Source: Sabellastarte sp. h YS-2021 (lineage: Eukaryota; Annelida; Polychaeta; Sabellida; Sabellidae). Taken from it: a stretch of 64,000 nucleotides of DNA. Position numbers and translations under genes: made by a program. The stretch's first letter is position 1. Each line of letters begins with the position of its first letter. This document shows positions 21,547-32,980 of this stretch, in pieces. The stretch covers positions 137,022,033 through 137,086,032 of the forward strand of contig OZ024931.1 in assembly GCA_964017235.1 (NCBI GenBank). Reading direction: 5' to 3'. The notes beneath the pieces were generated by a model. The model saw only the letters and a list, made by a program, of their open reading frames with translations. It was not told the DNA's origin and did not search any database.

Positions 21547-23415
21547 GATTTGGTTCGTTTTTCATTGATAAAATTAAAAAGATTCGAGACACCTTTAAAT
21601 ACACCCGATCTCAGGTTCTTCATCCAGACAAGGAGCCGCCGACTTTCTGTTCCTTTCAAGCTGTCACTGAGACTGAAGTCCTTAAGTTTATCAAGGAATC
21701 CCCTTCTAAAACTTGCTCCCTTGATCCATGCCCCACTCACATTGTGAAACAATGTATTGACATTCTTCTCCCTTCATTGACTAAACTAGTTAACTTGTCC
21801 CTCAAAAACGGCATTTTCCCTAATCCTTTCAAACAGGCTATTGTCACTCCCCTCCTCAAAAAGTCCACCCTTTCAAAAGAGGATTTGAAGAGCTACCGAC
21901 CAGTGTCCGGTCTTAGCTTCTTGTCAAAATTGGTCGAGCGAATTGTGGCTGCCCAAATTAGATCTCATATGGATTCTCATGATCTTGGTAATACTTTCCA
22001 GTCAGCCTACAAGGTGGGGCACTCGACAGAAACTGCCTTGTTGTGCATCAAAAATGAGATTCACTTATCTCTGTCCAAGGGCATGCCTACAGCACTAGTG
22101 CTACTCGACCTGTCTGCAGCATTTGATACTATCGATCATGACACACTCCTATCCTGTCTGTCGTCTAGATTTGGTTTTGCTGGATCGGCATTAAAATGGT
22201 TTAAATCCTATCTCCAGGATCATTTTCAGTCAGTCAAGATTGGTTCTAGTCTTTCGAATTTGTTCAAATTGAAGTTTGGAGTCCCTCAAGGTTCTGTCTT
22301 AGGTCCCCTTCTGTTTTCCCTCTACACAACACCTCTTGGTCAAGTCATCAGAAAATATACCGGAGTCCGTTACCACTTCTATGCGGACGACACTCAGTTG
22401 TTCATTCACTTATCCCCTGATGATAGTCTCAAGTCTTTTGACCGTCTTAAATCATGTTTGAATGATATTCAGGTCTGGATGTCTAAAAACAAACTCAAGC
22501 TAAATCCTGATAAAACAGAATTTATAGTCTTCGGTGCGAAAGACAGACACAAATGGCTCAGTGACTCACTACCTGTCAATATCCTGGGTAATTGCCTCTC
22601 TCCCGCAGATGTTGTACGCAATCTGGGTGTTCTGTTTGATGCAAAGTTTTGTTTCACCAATCACGTAAATTCTGTTATCAAATCCTGCTTTATCAGCCTC
22701 AGGGACCTTCATCGTATCAGGAGGTTTCTTTCTGTGGATACATCAGTGGTGATTGCAAATGCTCTGGTCAGTAGTCGTTTGGATTATTGCAACTCTCTTT
22801 TTCGCAGTTTGTCATCCCGAAACACTACAAGGCTCCAATATGTTCAAAATGCACTTGCACGGTTTGTCACTGGTGCTTCAAAGTATACTCACATTACATC
22901 CACCCTTAGGACACTCCATTGGCTACCCGTTAGACAACGTATTATCTTCAAAACCCTAGTTTTGGTCTATAAGTACCTCACCACTGGCCAGCCTAAGTAT
23001 TTTGCACCATATCTCCCCTTGTACAAATCTGCCGTGAATACAAGACGTTCCAATCCCAAAAATTTGTTCCTTCTGGTTCCCTCTTATTGTCCTTCCATCC
23101 ATAAATAAAAGGTCCATTTTAACAATAGTTTCTCATATGATGCCCCTAAGTTATGGAATGATCTTCCATATGATATACACAGCGCTCCAAATCTCTCCAG
23201 TTTCAAAAGTCGACTCAAAACCTGCCTATTTCAGAAATCATTCCCACCATAGCTTCTTACTACCGAACACCGGTCCGCCTCCCTGGCAACGACTCGGAAC
23301 ATGTCTAATGTCTCATGATTTATGCCTTACGGATTGGATGGTGTGCCTTAGAATCCGTTGATACGGAGATTAAGCACCTGGACAACTGATTGAATTGATT
23401 GATTGATTGATTGAT
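21547..23415 (+). mobile_element. L2/CR1-like LINE, 5'-truncated, RT largely intact
   Basis: It begins inside the linker (FFIDKIKKIRDTF), passes through the complete RT and C-terminal region, and ends with a 3' UTR and a (TTGA)n tail (GATTGATTGATTGATTGAT) instead of poly(A). Both borders are exact because the uninterrupted right arm of the host transposon shows the empty site. The endonuclease is missing. It is the best-preserved L2/CR1 copy in the window. Confidence 0.92.
21744..23108 (+). pseudogene. LINE ORF2 fragment: reverse transcriptase, 454 aa
   Basis: The frame is a continuous RT: IVTPLLKKSTLSKEDLKSYR, SGLSFLSKLVERIVAAQI, NTFQSAYKVGHSTETALL, ALVLLDLSAAFDTIDHD (first catalytic Asp), FGVPQGSVLGPLLFSLY, HFYADDTQLF (YADD box), LKLNPDKTEFIVFGAKD, VRNLGVLFDAKF, VSSRLDYCNSLF, LHWLPVRQRIIF. 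It ends at a stop at 23106-23108 before the usual FNNSFSYDAPKLWNDLP region, which continues in another frame to about 23250, so at least one break exists. Upstream of 21744 the frame differs, giving a second break. Confidence 0.9.
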
Positions 23416-23745
23416 GTTGAAAATATATGAAAATCATAATTTTATCATGGTAAGTAGTGCAACACCTGTGAATCAATTAATTAGCCTAATTTGCACTATA
23501 TGAACCTTGGCTGTGCTGTGTGAGTTATTAATGGACTTTCACACTTTACATGAACACTATATATAGAAACCTGAATTGATTTAGTATTGTACTATGTGAA
23601 ATGAACATATTTGTCATAATATTGGTTCATACACATATATATTATATACATCATATACATATATCTGTAAAACTGGTTTATTAGTTTGAAGTGTACTGTA
23701 AAGGTAAGACTAGCTGTTTAGATCAGGAATAAATATAGGTAAAGA

Positions 23746-24090
23746 GAAGAAGAAATATACTGCAGAAGGCATGAAAAAGGCCAAAAGGATGGTACGGCCA
23801 GGAATATCAGTATATTGAGCTGCTAAAGTATTGGGAATATCAAAGGACACTTTAAAACAACATTTAGAGGGCCAAGCCCCAAATAGCAGACCAGGCCCTT
23901 CTACAGTTTTGTCCAAGAGAGATAAGGCCCAGCTAGTTTCTGTTGACAAATTTTTTGACAACAGTTGTAGATCTGCATCCCCAACTTTGTTGAGGGAAAC
24001 TGCAACAAGATTACTTAGTGAAAGGTTTAACATACATGTCAATGAATGTGATAAGGAATTACAGTCCTGGAAATACACATATTTGTATTA
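23746..24090 (+). pseudogene. Psq-type HTH transposase N-terminus, relic
   Basis: Reading KKKYTAEGMKKAKRMVRPGI, then a stop, then AAKVLGISKDTLKQHLEG and GPSTVLSKRDKAQLVSV gives the N-terminal Pipsqueak-like helix-turn-helix used by pogo/Tigger-type and several other transposases (pattern A...G(I/V)..STL..(H/R)..G followed by a G-P-.-.-L segment). One in-frame TGA interrupts it between the two helices. The DDE catalytic domain is absent, so the element could not move by itself. Family assignment beyond an HTH-Psq transposase is inference. Confidence 0.65.
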
Positions 24091-24887
24091 TGGTACATTC
24101 TATTCCATGCTATGGTATATTCTTGTTCATTCAGAAATGTAGTCTTGGAAAAAGTCTTAAATGTCAGTAAGTTACCAAGTGAAATCTTAAAAGTACTTTT
24201 GCTGGAGAGATAAGATGGAAGTGATGAATGTAGAAATAATAAAATACACTAAATATGCTGTCAACTGAACAACAAAAACTTATTTCTGCACAAACCATAA
24301 ATATCCTATGATGACATATCTTACAGGTAAATTGACCTTTAAGCATAATTGTTACACTAGATTGACCCTTGCTATATGAAGCCATACAAACCTTCATTAG
24401 GAGGTGATGACCTGCATTCACTCTACGAAACCATCTCCTGATGAAAGTGATCGTTGTGTATGTGACTGTAACTACTTGATTTATAACTTGCATCAAATGC
24501 TATATTTTTAATATTGATGAATTAAATGTGATTGTACACTTTGTTTTCTTTATAAAGGCCCTTGAACAAGTGTTCACACATTGAAGAATCAAACCCCACT
24601 TGATTTTACCATTAAAAACTCATACAGCACAGCCAAGGTTCACATAGTGCAAATTAGGCTCATTAATTGATTCACAAGTGTTGCACTACTTGCCATGATA
24701 ACATTATGATTTTCATATATTTTCAACATAATGATTCAGATAAAACTTTAGCCCATAATAGCTAAGAGACATACCTATCTAATGAGCTATTGGACGTTAA
24801 ATTATGTTAAGCAAAAGTCAAGATATAGAGGTTTAAAGTTCAAAAAGTGTCAAAATATAGGATCATAATTGATTCTTTCTTCTACCA

Positions 24888-25465
24888 TATTAGTGCATGT
24901 TTTTCTACCTAAGCTAAGATGATGATGAAATTTTCACAGTGGCTCAAGGAACAGATGATTAAATATTTTGTGGTGATTTTGATCACCATCTGGATTCAGC
25001 ATTTTTATTTTTTTAATCATTGTACTCACAAGAAAAACTGGAGTTGTTGGGCATTGGTGTGCGCCCTCCAAGTGCTTTTGATCTGTTGGTTTTGTCTGCT
25101 GTTTAATGTTCATTCTGATCAAGTCATTCTTTGTTTACTGTTTGGAATGGATGGATACTTACAAAGATTTTTTTTAATTTTCAAGACATGTTAAGTGTTT
25201 CAATAATTCCCGTTGGAATAAAATAAACACAGTTATGTTGATTCATGTTTATTTGCTTTCAAAGTTGATTTATGACACTCCAAATTATAGAAAATTAGTA
25301 TTACATATATTCAGTTAAAACGTCAATTCTAATCACATGTATTTAACAGTGTATAATATGAAATATAGTACAAAAAATAGCAATACATCTTCTCTTCATA
25401 AATGTTAAATTTTCGTTAGTGAAAACGGTAAATATAAAAAGAAAATGTAAATATTAAGAATATGT
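24888..25465. other. No gene seen
   Basis: AT-rich single-copy-looking sequence. A 91-codon plus frame at 24919-25194 is hydrophobic and Trp/Phe-rich, without a recognisable domain or splice context. Confidence 0.35.
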
Positions 25466-26095
25466 AACGAAAGGTCTCAAGGCTTAGCCAAATCTCAGCT
25501 GAGATTTTTCTCAAATCTGAGATTTTTGTCTCAGCTGAGATTCTGCTCAAGTTGAGATTCACAAAAGGAATATTAGCTGAGGCCAAAATCTCAGACATAT
25601 TTTGTGTCTGGACCAATCAAAGTTGATGTAACATTCTGTTGAGATCAGTGGAAGGCATACACATTTATATTTTACAGCCGTACCACATGTACTCATATTT
25701 TATAATATTTTTTTACTATAATTGGTACTGGCATACAAACTAACTGATTGAAACAGCAAAAAACATTCATGTAAATTTGTCATGTAAATGTGTTACTTTG
25801 TTTTCATACAAACTCTTAGAATATAATCATGTTTTTGTGTTAAAGTTATAAATATGTCATACTTGGCAATTGTCATTTTGTTTTATGACTTTTTGTTACA
25901 TATACTCCATTTTATGAAAATTTAAGTCACCCCCTTGGCAGTCTTAGAATTTAGACCAAATCTGAGCAAAATCGCAGCCTGAGGTCTTTTGTGAATCCCA
26001 GCTGAGCAAAAAGTCTCAAATCTGAGAAAAATTTGAGAAAAATCTAAGATTTGAGACAAAAATCTCAGATTTGAGACTTAAGACCTTTCGTGAAT
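25466..26095. mobile_element. ~630-bp MITE with nested palindromic arms
   Basis: The left arm starts ACGAAAGGTCTCAAGG; the right arm, complemented, starts ACGAAAGGTCTTAAGTC. Both arms (about 130 bases each) are filled with AATCTCAGCTGAGATTT and CAAATCTGAGATTTTTG words, so each arm is itself palindromic. Inner ends share GATTCACAAAAG. The core is about 370 bases and non-coding. No target duplication was recognised; the extreme left terminus seems eroded relative to the right (GAATCTGGGCCC). Confidence 0.7.
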
Positions 26096-27794
26096 CTGGG
26101 CCCTGGACACTTGCATTTGAAAATAAATATCACAAAAAATGGCTTTTTCAAGCCAGCATTTTAATGTTTTTATGGTTTGACACTTTTATTCAATGACCAT
26201 ATTAGAAGTAATATTACATTTCTATTACAACATTATGACAAGGTTGTCATAACACTAGCTGGATGTTATTGACATTTTATCTGTTGTCACATGTGAATTA
26301 ACACATGTATAAATGTAAATTATGTAAACATCACATCAGAACATGTTTTCGAGGGAGAAACATAACCATAAAGAATTGAAATATTAAGGAAGTCTCAAAT
26401 GTTTTTGTATTTCACTCTGAAATGCTGTAGCACTCGGATGAACAGCTAGATTGGCATAACACGGGTGCAACAAACAAATGTTTATAAACATACAGGAACT
26501 ATAACCAATGTACATGTACCGGTTTGTAGTTTCAAAGAATTAACATATCTCAAAAGTGTATTTTATCATGCAGATAGTATCATTTTTGACAATATTACAT
26601 TATTAATATTATTATTATTATTATTTATTATCATTGTTACATACAGCAGTCACATACAGCACAATGTAATACACAGGAAATAGAAAAAATTATTATTGAG
26701 TCCTCTAATGGCCTTAAATGTCCTTACTTTAACAAAAGCACAATAACAGATAGAGGTTATTGCATTAAACATTGCAATTGCTGCCGTTGTAACTTAATAC
26801 AATCAATATAAAGTGGCAATTGTTTTGCCTTCAACAACATTGCTTGAATATTTAACATCACAAAGTTATGTTTTGGGGTACGTTTATTTCTCTTTGCTCA
26901 CGATTACTCTAAAGTAAAGAACAGATCTTTACCATTTTTATATGGGTAGAGCTGATTGATTACATTTTGGGTAAGATCCATTTGAAAAAAAATAAGACGA
27001 ATGAAAATAATGGAATAAAATGTCAATACTGCAGGGATGCAAAGCCAATGAAAAAAATTAATCAAAAGACAAATTTCATAAGGGTGATTAAAATGTCAGA
27101 ATTTGTAAGAATGTTTGAAAGTCCCCCGCAGTTGTATTACAGCAGTTGCTAATCTAACAGTACACAAAGCTTTTATAAAAACCTCTCCATTCTAGCTTAC
27201 AAAGACTCATCATTTTGATATGACTAAACAAACATACAAATGAAAATAGGACAGGTTATGTCAAGCTTAATAGTTCCATGGATTTTTTTAATGAAGCTTA
27301 GACAAAAGTCAAATTTTGGTTGCAAAAATGCTCAAAATGTTACTGCTTAATTAAGCATATACTTTGTCTTTATAAGTTAAGCCAACTTATAATCACAAAG
27401 CCACAATGTAATTCTTAGTTAATGTGAATCTTATCTTATCTCAAAAGGTTATAATCTGTTTGTTATGGGGAAAACGACAATTCCGAGAAACTCTGATAAT
27501 TACAGGGTTAGAAAAGTTGATCCAATATATAAGATAAAATGTTATCAATACCAACATATTCCCAAATACCAAGCATGATTAATGGGTTAAGTTTGTTGAG
27601 TTTTATAATTAAACTACTTGAATATTAAACAGAGGATTCATCTGTGACGCTAGATTCCAATGTCACCATGTATCTAATATGTCTTCATCAAAAGACAGAC
27701 TCTAAGGAGCAATAACCACAAAACAAGTCCAAAAATTCATAGACCAGAGACATAAGGGGGTGGGAGTCTGCACCACAGAGAGAGTTGGAAAAAT
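26096..27794. other. No gene seen
   Basis: AT-rich sequence with an ATT-rich microsatellite near 26.60 kb. Frames of 60-72 codons here have no recognisable domain. Confidence 0.35.
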
Positions 27795-28170
27795 AAAATG
27801 AACCTAGAGTGGGTAGACATTTGTGAAGAGAAAAGCTTTCAGTTTTTTCCTAAATGATAGAAGAGATGTGGCAGAGTGGATATCATTCAGCAACACATTC
27901 CATGCCTTGGGAGCATAATGGGCAAAACTAAAGCCAGATTCCTTTGTTGACTTATGAACAGATGGAATAATCTGTAGCACAAGTTCACCCCCCATCTGGC
28001 TACTCCTGTAGCATTATATAAACTTTTTCCGGGATTTAAAGCTCTGAAATATTTAGGATAACCAATATGGAGGAACTTATAGACTATTGTAGCTGTTTTA
28101 AAAACTGACTGTTTTTGAACATGGAACCAGTGGAACCTTTAAGTACCAGTGATATATGTGAATATCTGGT
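27795..28170 (-). pseudogene. L2/CR1-like LINE fragment, C-terminal end
   Basis: Minus-strand reading gives FKTATIVYKFLHIGYPKYF near 28.1 kb and then, in other frames, FSFAHYAPKAWNVLLNDI and FRKKLKAFLF at 27804-27920. This is the same terminal ORF2 region as in the LINE at 3.26-3.77 kb (SFAFNAPKTWNELP, FRKKLKTYLF). At least two frame changes occur in about 370 bases. Only the 3' end of the element was retained. Confidence 0.8.
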
Positions 28171-31100
28171 TGTGGTGGTCCTAGCTTATTTCTTTTAGAC
28201 AGTTTGGAGATTCCTAACATTTAAAAATGATATCAAGACGCCTTATACACTGAATTACTGATGTATTTCATGTCTATCAGTGTTCAACATTAAAGAAGGT
28301 AGCACTGCCCCTCAGGTGTTGGTTTCAATTCCTGACCTGCAGCGGATGAGAAACTTGCTGGTGTCAAATAAATTTCGGTGCATTATCTTGAACAAGTAGA
28401 ATACACTGATAACCTGGATAAGATAACCCCATTTTCAATGAATATCTAGCCAATAGTATTTGTGTAATCCAGCTAACAAGCAAACAAATATACAAACAGA
28501 CAAACTGACATGAATTTAATATTTCCTTAGCTGAGGTAATAAATCAATGTATTAATGCTAAAGTAGATATATAACATACACAAATATAATGTGACATCTT
28601 TGGTATAGACTGTTTGCAACTAATTCACACTAATTTTATTTTACTCAACACTTCTAAGACGAGTCTGTTTAAAACAGAGGAACAACCACTGGTTTGATCT
28701 TGCCAAATCTTACAGTGGTGGAGAGGACTGGTTTTTAATTCCACATTTGTATGGGAGGCCAGTCATCCTGGCCAGCCATTTTGTACAAGGTCAGTACAAT
28801 GTTGCCACCAGGATGATCCATCTAAAAATACAATTAATAAAGTGAAAGAAATTTCCTCTTCTTAAGAGCAACATTTTTTTATGTTTATGTGAAATCACCA
28901 TAATGGTAATTGGAGCAACGACACTCGATACCTTCTGCAAGGTTGCTGGGTGTGGTGGGGGGTATTTGCCATAAAATATTGATGAACACAATGCAACCTG
29001 CTATTGTAATTGCTACAAGAATACTGAATTCTGTAAAAAAATGCGTAATATCATCATCATAGCACTGATGATATTTATCACAGAAAGACAAAGTAGACTT
29101 AAACCCCAAATGAATTAAAGGTCATATGTTACCCCTACATATTTGTCTATGAAAGGATGTTGTGGCATTTTGAGGACATTTGTGAAAGCTGCTATTTGCA
29201 GAGTAGTTTGTAAATTGTCACATTACAATCAACTGTTGGTCTTCAAATTTAATTTCCATTGTTTAGAATATAAATATTTTAGGGCTTCATCCCCCCCTCC
29301 CCCCGGTCTCTTGGAAGTGCTCAGTAATGTTTTTGTTGTACAGCCTTTGGAGTGGAATTGTTGAGAAAGCTGAAACATATTTAGCCACTCCGCCAGTAAT
29401 CTAATCTAACAAGATTTTATAGTGTTAAATCTCTGTACAAACATTTTCTTACACACAAAAAATTTTTTTTTTTCATAAATATCCTTCTTAAGCCATGACT
29501 GGATGAAAACAAGATCTGTACGTTATCCCCTGAGAGTGGGGTCACTTCAGTTTGTTCTAAGGTCTTGAATAAAGAGCCTATACAGCATAGCTCACTCCAT
29601 CAATGTCTTTATTACTTTGTATTTTGTTTCAATAACATATTCAGCAATATACACAATATTTTTCTTAAAAAGAAACAGAAATGAAAAAAAAACTTGGGAT
29701 AAAATCTATTTGATTCTATTCATTTATAAATTGTTGGGTAAGCTATGTCAAAGGCCAAATTAGTTTGATTTTTTTTAAATTTTTACATTGCAACTTACTG
29801 CTACCTCAATTTGACTAACAGAAAAGGGGATGCTGGAAATTGTTTGTAAAGTTTGCGATATTCAAGTCTTAAGTGTTCATACACTTGAGTTTTAGTTTCT
29901 CCAAAGTAGATGAGACGACTCTATGTAATTTCTGCTATTTACTTGTTTAGAAAATAATAATTAAATATGAAATAAAAGTGATTGGTCTACTGCTACTGCA
30001 AAAGGAACTATTTTACATGACACTAAAGTATTCAACTGATTCAGAAACCCTGGGAAATAACACCATTCTTCAAGATGTAGTTGTTGCCATGCCTACATAG
30101 ATCAGTTATCAACAATGATGAACAATGATAGAAATTATTTATGATAAAGGAACCGTGTGCTGTGTTTCACTGGGGTTTTTCCTCATCTTTTTGATGCATA
30201 GAATGGCTGTTATAATGTTTCCCAATTTTCCTGTCGAAGTTGCAGTGATGGAAATTGCTTTCAATATGCAGTATTCGTGACCAAATTAATCAAAGTCTAA
30301 AACAAAAGTAACAACATTTCTCCAGTGGAAAATTTTAATTTTAACAAAGCTTGTGGCTTTTATATTAAAGCCAATACCATTGTGATGTCAATTGCTGTCA
30401 AACTGTCTGTACTATATTTTCATTTGTCACTATTTTCTGTTATTAAAATGCAAAGGCTGATACTGACATTTTTGTAACTTGGTATTGCTTGTAATGAAGT
30501 CTCATGGGGTCTAGGAATGATATGCTTGCTACAAAAGATTGCCATATTTTCGGATTCTATTTGTAAGAATATGGCCTGTGTCTCTGCTTTGCCAAGCCTT
30601 GTACGTGAACTGTGTGTTAACCAGCACAACAAAAACTACGAGCAAGAAAACTACTTATGTTTGCATAAATATGCAGGGTTTATAGGCTGTCATTGTAGGA
30701 CATTGCAGTAACATATGAGTTTGACTTCCCACACTTTGTTCAGTTGTTATTTATGATTATAAATATGAGAAGCTTTATGATACTGAGTCATAGAAAAAGT
30801 GTTATATGCAAAAATATTATGTTAGGTATTGTAGGTGTCTACTCACCTGTTTGGTACATTTCAGTTTATCAATTAAACGGTGGAGAGTCAATTCTTCTTC
30901 CAGAACACCATTTACCTTTACCGCCAGTTTCTCAGGCCTGTTCAACAAAAAGCCTTTTAAAACAATTTTAACTGAATTGTTGTTTTACATCCTTTCAATG
31001 GCTAAGTTCACACTAGGACAACCCTCTAAGTATGCTGTATATTGTCACCAGATGGATTTCCACCTGTGACCATAGAGATGAGAGTGATCAAGTGACAAAC

Positions 31101-31293
31101 TTAATAATTCAGATGGTTAGTATATTTAAGAAGGTGCTTCATTGGATGGGTTACACTTTAGTTCATTGTTTGAAATTTAGATACCACTTATTGAATAAAT
31201 TGCCAAGGAGAAGAAACTCAGTTCAGTGTTGGACTTTAATCATCAGACTGGAAATTTCCATGTGGCGTTCAGTTTAGAAATTCAATCAGAATA
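28171..31293. other. Mostly anonymous; one weak exon candidate
   Basis: No repeat family or solid gene recognised except the candidate exon described at 28887-29054. A C-rich tract lies at about 29.29 kb. Frames at 30.4-31.3 kb have no domain. Confidence 0.35.
28887..29054 (-). other. Candidate terminal exon with one TM helix
   Basis: On the minus strand a strong acceptor (long T run, then ACAG) precedes a frame reading EFSILVAITIAGCIVFINILW, a good membrane helix, followed by a short polar tail and a stop. Nothing else of the gene is seen and no homology is recognised, so this may be chance. Confidence 0.2.
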
Positions 31294-31306
31294 CAGAGGG
31301 AGTACA

Positions 31307-31532
31307 TTTATTTATTTATTTAGGGTTTTATGTCATTTTCACCACAAAACAAGTCATATCATGGCAGGTAGTTTTGTGGGCTGAGGAAACATACAGTTGG
31401 TCAAGGTTCTGTACTGTAAACTGCCAACCCTCAGTAATCAACTACCAACTTTCCAACATAAGGTCTGGTGTTTGAACCGCCAACCTCAGAGGTGGGAGGC
31501 GAGTGTGTTACCATTGCGCCACCATGGACCCT
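31307..31532 (-). mobile_element. tRNA-derived SINE with target-site duplication
   Basis: On the minus strand the element starts with a tRNA-like head. It has an A-box-like TGGTGGCGCAATGGTAAC and a B-box-like GGCGGTTCAAACACC about 40 bases later. A body of about 150 bases follows, then an (AAAT)n tail (CCTAAATAAATAAATAAA). It is bordered by CAGAGGGAGTACA at 31294-31306 and CAGAGGAAGTACA at 31533-31545, a 13-bp duplication with one difference. That is what a LINE-mobilised SINE leaves. Which LINE tail it borrows was not determined. Confidence 0.85.
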
Positions 31533-31699
31533 CAGAGGAAGTACAATAGAAAAACTTCCCACATTACACACATGAAAAAAAAATCACGAATAATAATATC
31601 TAAAGTGATAAACTGTCATGTAGGAAGCTTTCTTATTGTACTTCCTCTTTATGATTTGTGTATTTATAACATTGCACACCAATCAGACAATATGCTGTC

Positions 31700-31812
31700 C
31701 TGAAAACCAGCGGACACCAGTAAGCAAAAACCAATTTAGGTTTGGCCAGGAATTGAACCCAGGGTGTGATAAGTGGTGGGCGAGTGTGTTACCCACTACA
31801 CCACTGTGACAC
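31700..31812 (-). mobile_element. tRNA-derived SINE head, second family
   Basis: Minus-strand text GTCACAGTGGTGTAGTGGGT with ACACACTCGCC and then GGGTTCAATTCCTGG carries A- and B-box promoter elements at tRNA spacing. The 5' and 3' ends of the would-be acceptor stem are not complementary, so it is not a functional tRNA. The body after the head is short and ends near 31.70 kb without a clear tail. Confidence 0.7.
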
Positions 31813-32980
31813 TATTTTCATATTAATACATTACAATTGTTGATATTTTTATTAGATTCTTTCATCATTTCAAATAAAGTATTTACAATGTTAAATATTT
31901 ATGATATTCTCGTAAAGGAATTCTATTCTGCAAGCTTGACCTACTTCAAGCAAATGCCTAATTCACACACGATACTTTAATAATAATTGATGTCTTAATT
32001 TTGATTCCAATGTAAATCATTTTTACTTATTTACTTTTATTAACTTCATTACACTTTGATATGAGACTATGGAATGTTTGATTAGTAAATAATAACTCTA
32101 ATACTAATATCTGCAATACCATAGTGCAAACAATGTACTCACAGACTTCCTGGAATTAATACTTCTATATTGTGACTTCCATCAAGGACTTTAAAACGTA
32201 AACGAATCACAACTTTCGTCTGACCCAGAGAATCAATCTGCCCTGAATAATAATAATAATATACAACTTCACTTGTTTTTTTTTAAAAATAAGGACATTT
32301 AAAACTGCTGTCTGAATGACAATTAAAGGTATATTTATTGAAGCATACACACATTTCGTCATCCGTTTTACAAAATACATGTTGTTATATCCACACATAT
32401 GTTGCAATTTCCATAAAATGTACGTAATTTGTCAATATAAAAAAAGGCTTCAAATATGGACATAAATTCCATTTGTGGATTTTACATCTGTTTCAACAGA
32501 TGGAAGACATGTCAGGGCAGATTTTATGAGTTGTATTCAAAGCCACGATCACAGAGACGTGAGTCAAGTGAGTAAATTCCTCACTTTTAACCCCTGAATC
32601 AGTGCGGCAAAACCATAAAGAAAGCCATTTTAAATAATACATACACTGGCAAAAATATACCAGAAATAAATATTAATACTTGCCCATAAAAATGTCTTAT
32701 TCAATAAATACACTGAATTAAAATAGTTGGTGTTTTATTATAAAACAAAATAAATAAAATAAATAGAATGAAATAAATATAAATCAAACAGGAGCGAAAT
32801 TATGTGTATGCAGACATTTTACTTGCGTTAAATATAGTATGGAATTGAACCAAATGCACATTTTTATTGTCTTCAATATACAAAATAAATTTAGGTTAAA
32901 CATGCACAAATTTTCACAGGACAAAAATCCATTTTTAAAATAAAATGGTTGATATGATTGTACTTAATTGTTGAAAATAA
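31813..32980. other. No gene seen
   Basis: AT-rich sequence with AATAA-type simple tracts near 32.75 kb. No domain is recognised in any frame. Confidence 0.35.

Larger units (their letters stand above)
21391..24887. mobile_element. DNA transposon with ~280-bp inverted repeats, interrupted by a LINE
   Basis: The left arm (21391-21546 plus 23416-23535) and right arm (24609-24887) are inverted copies. The outer ~147 bases differ at roughly nine positions by eye. The left arm is split at the word GAATCA, where an L2/CR1-like LINE (21547-23415) has inserted; the right arm is uninterrupted there (GAATCATTATGTTGAAAA on the complement). Without the LINE the element is about 1.63 kb. The core carries a Psq-type helix-turn-helix relic, so it is a shrunken or decayed transposon. 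No certain target-site duplication was found, and the exact termini are uncertain by a few bases. Confidence 0.8.

Noticed and set aside
24919-25194. 91-codon plus frame rich in Phe, Trp and Cys
   Set aside because: No conserved pattern, no flanking splice sites, low-complexity T-rich base content.
31749-31812. Possible tRNA gene on the minus strand
   Set aside because: A- and B-boxes are present, but the acceptor-stem halves are not complementary and the anticodon arm is not formed; better explained as a SINE head.
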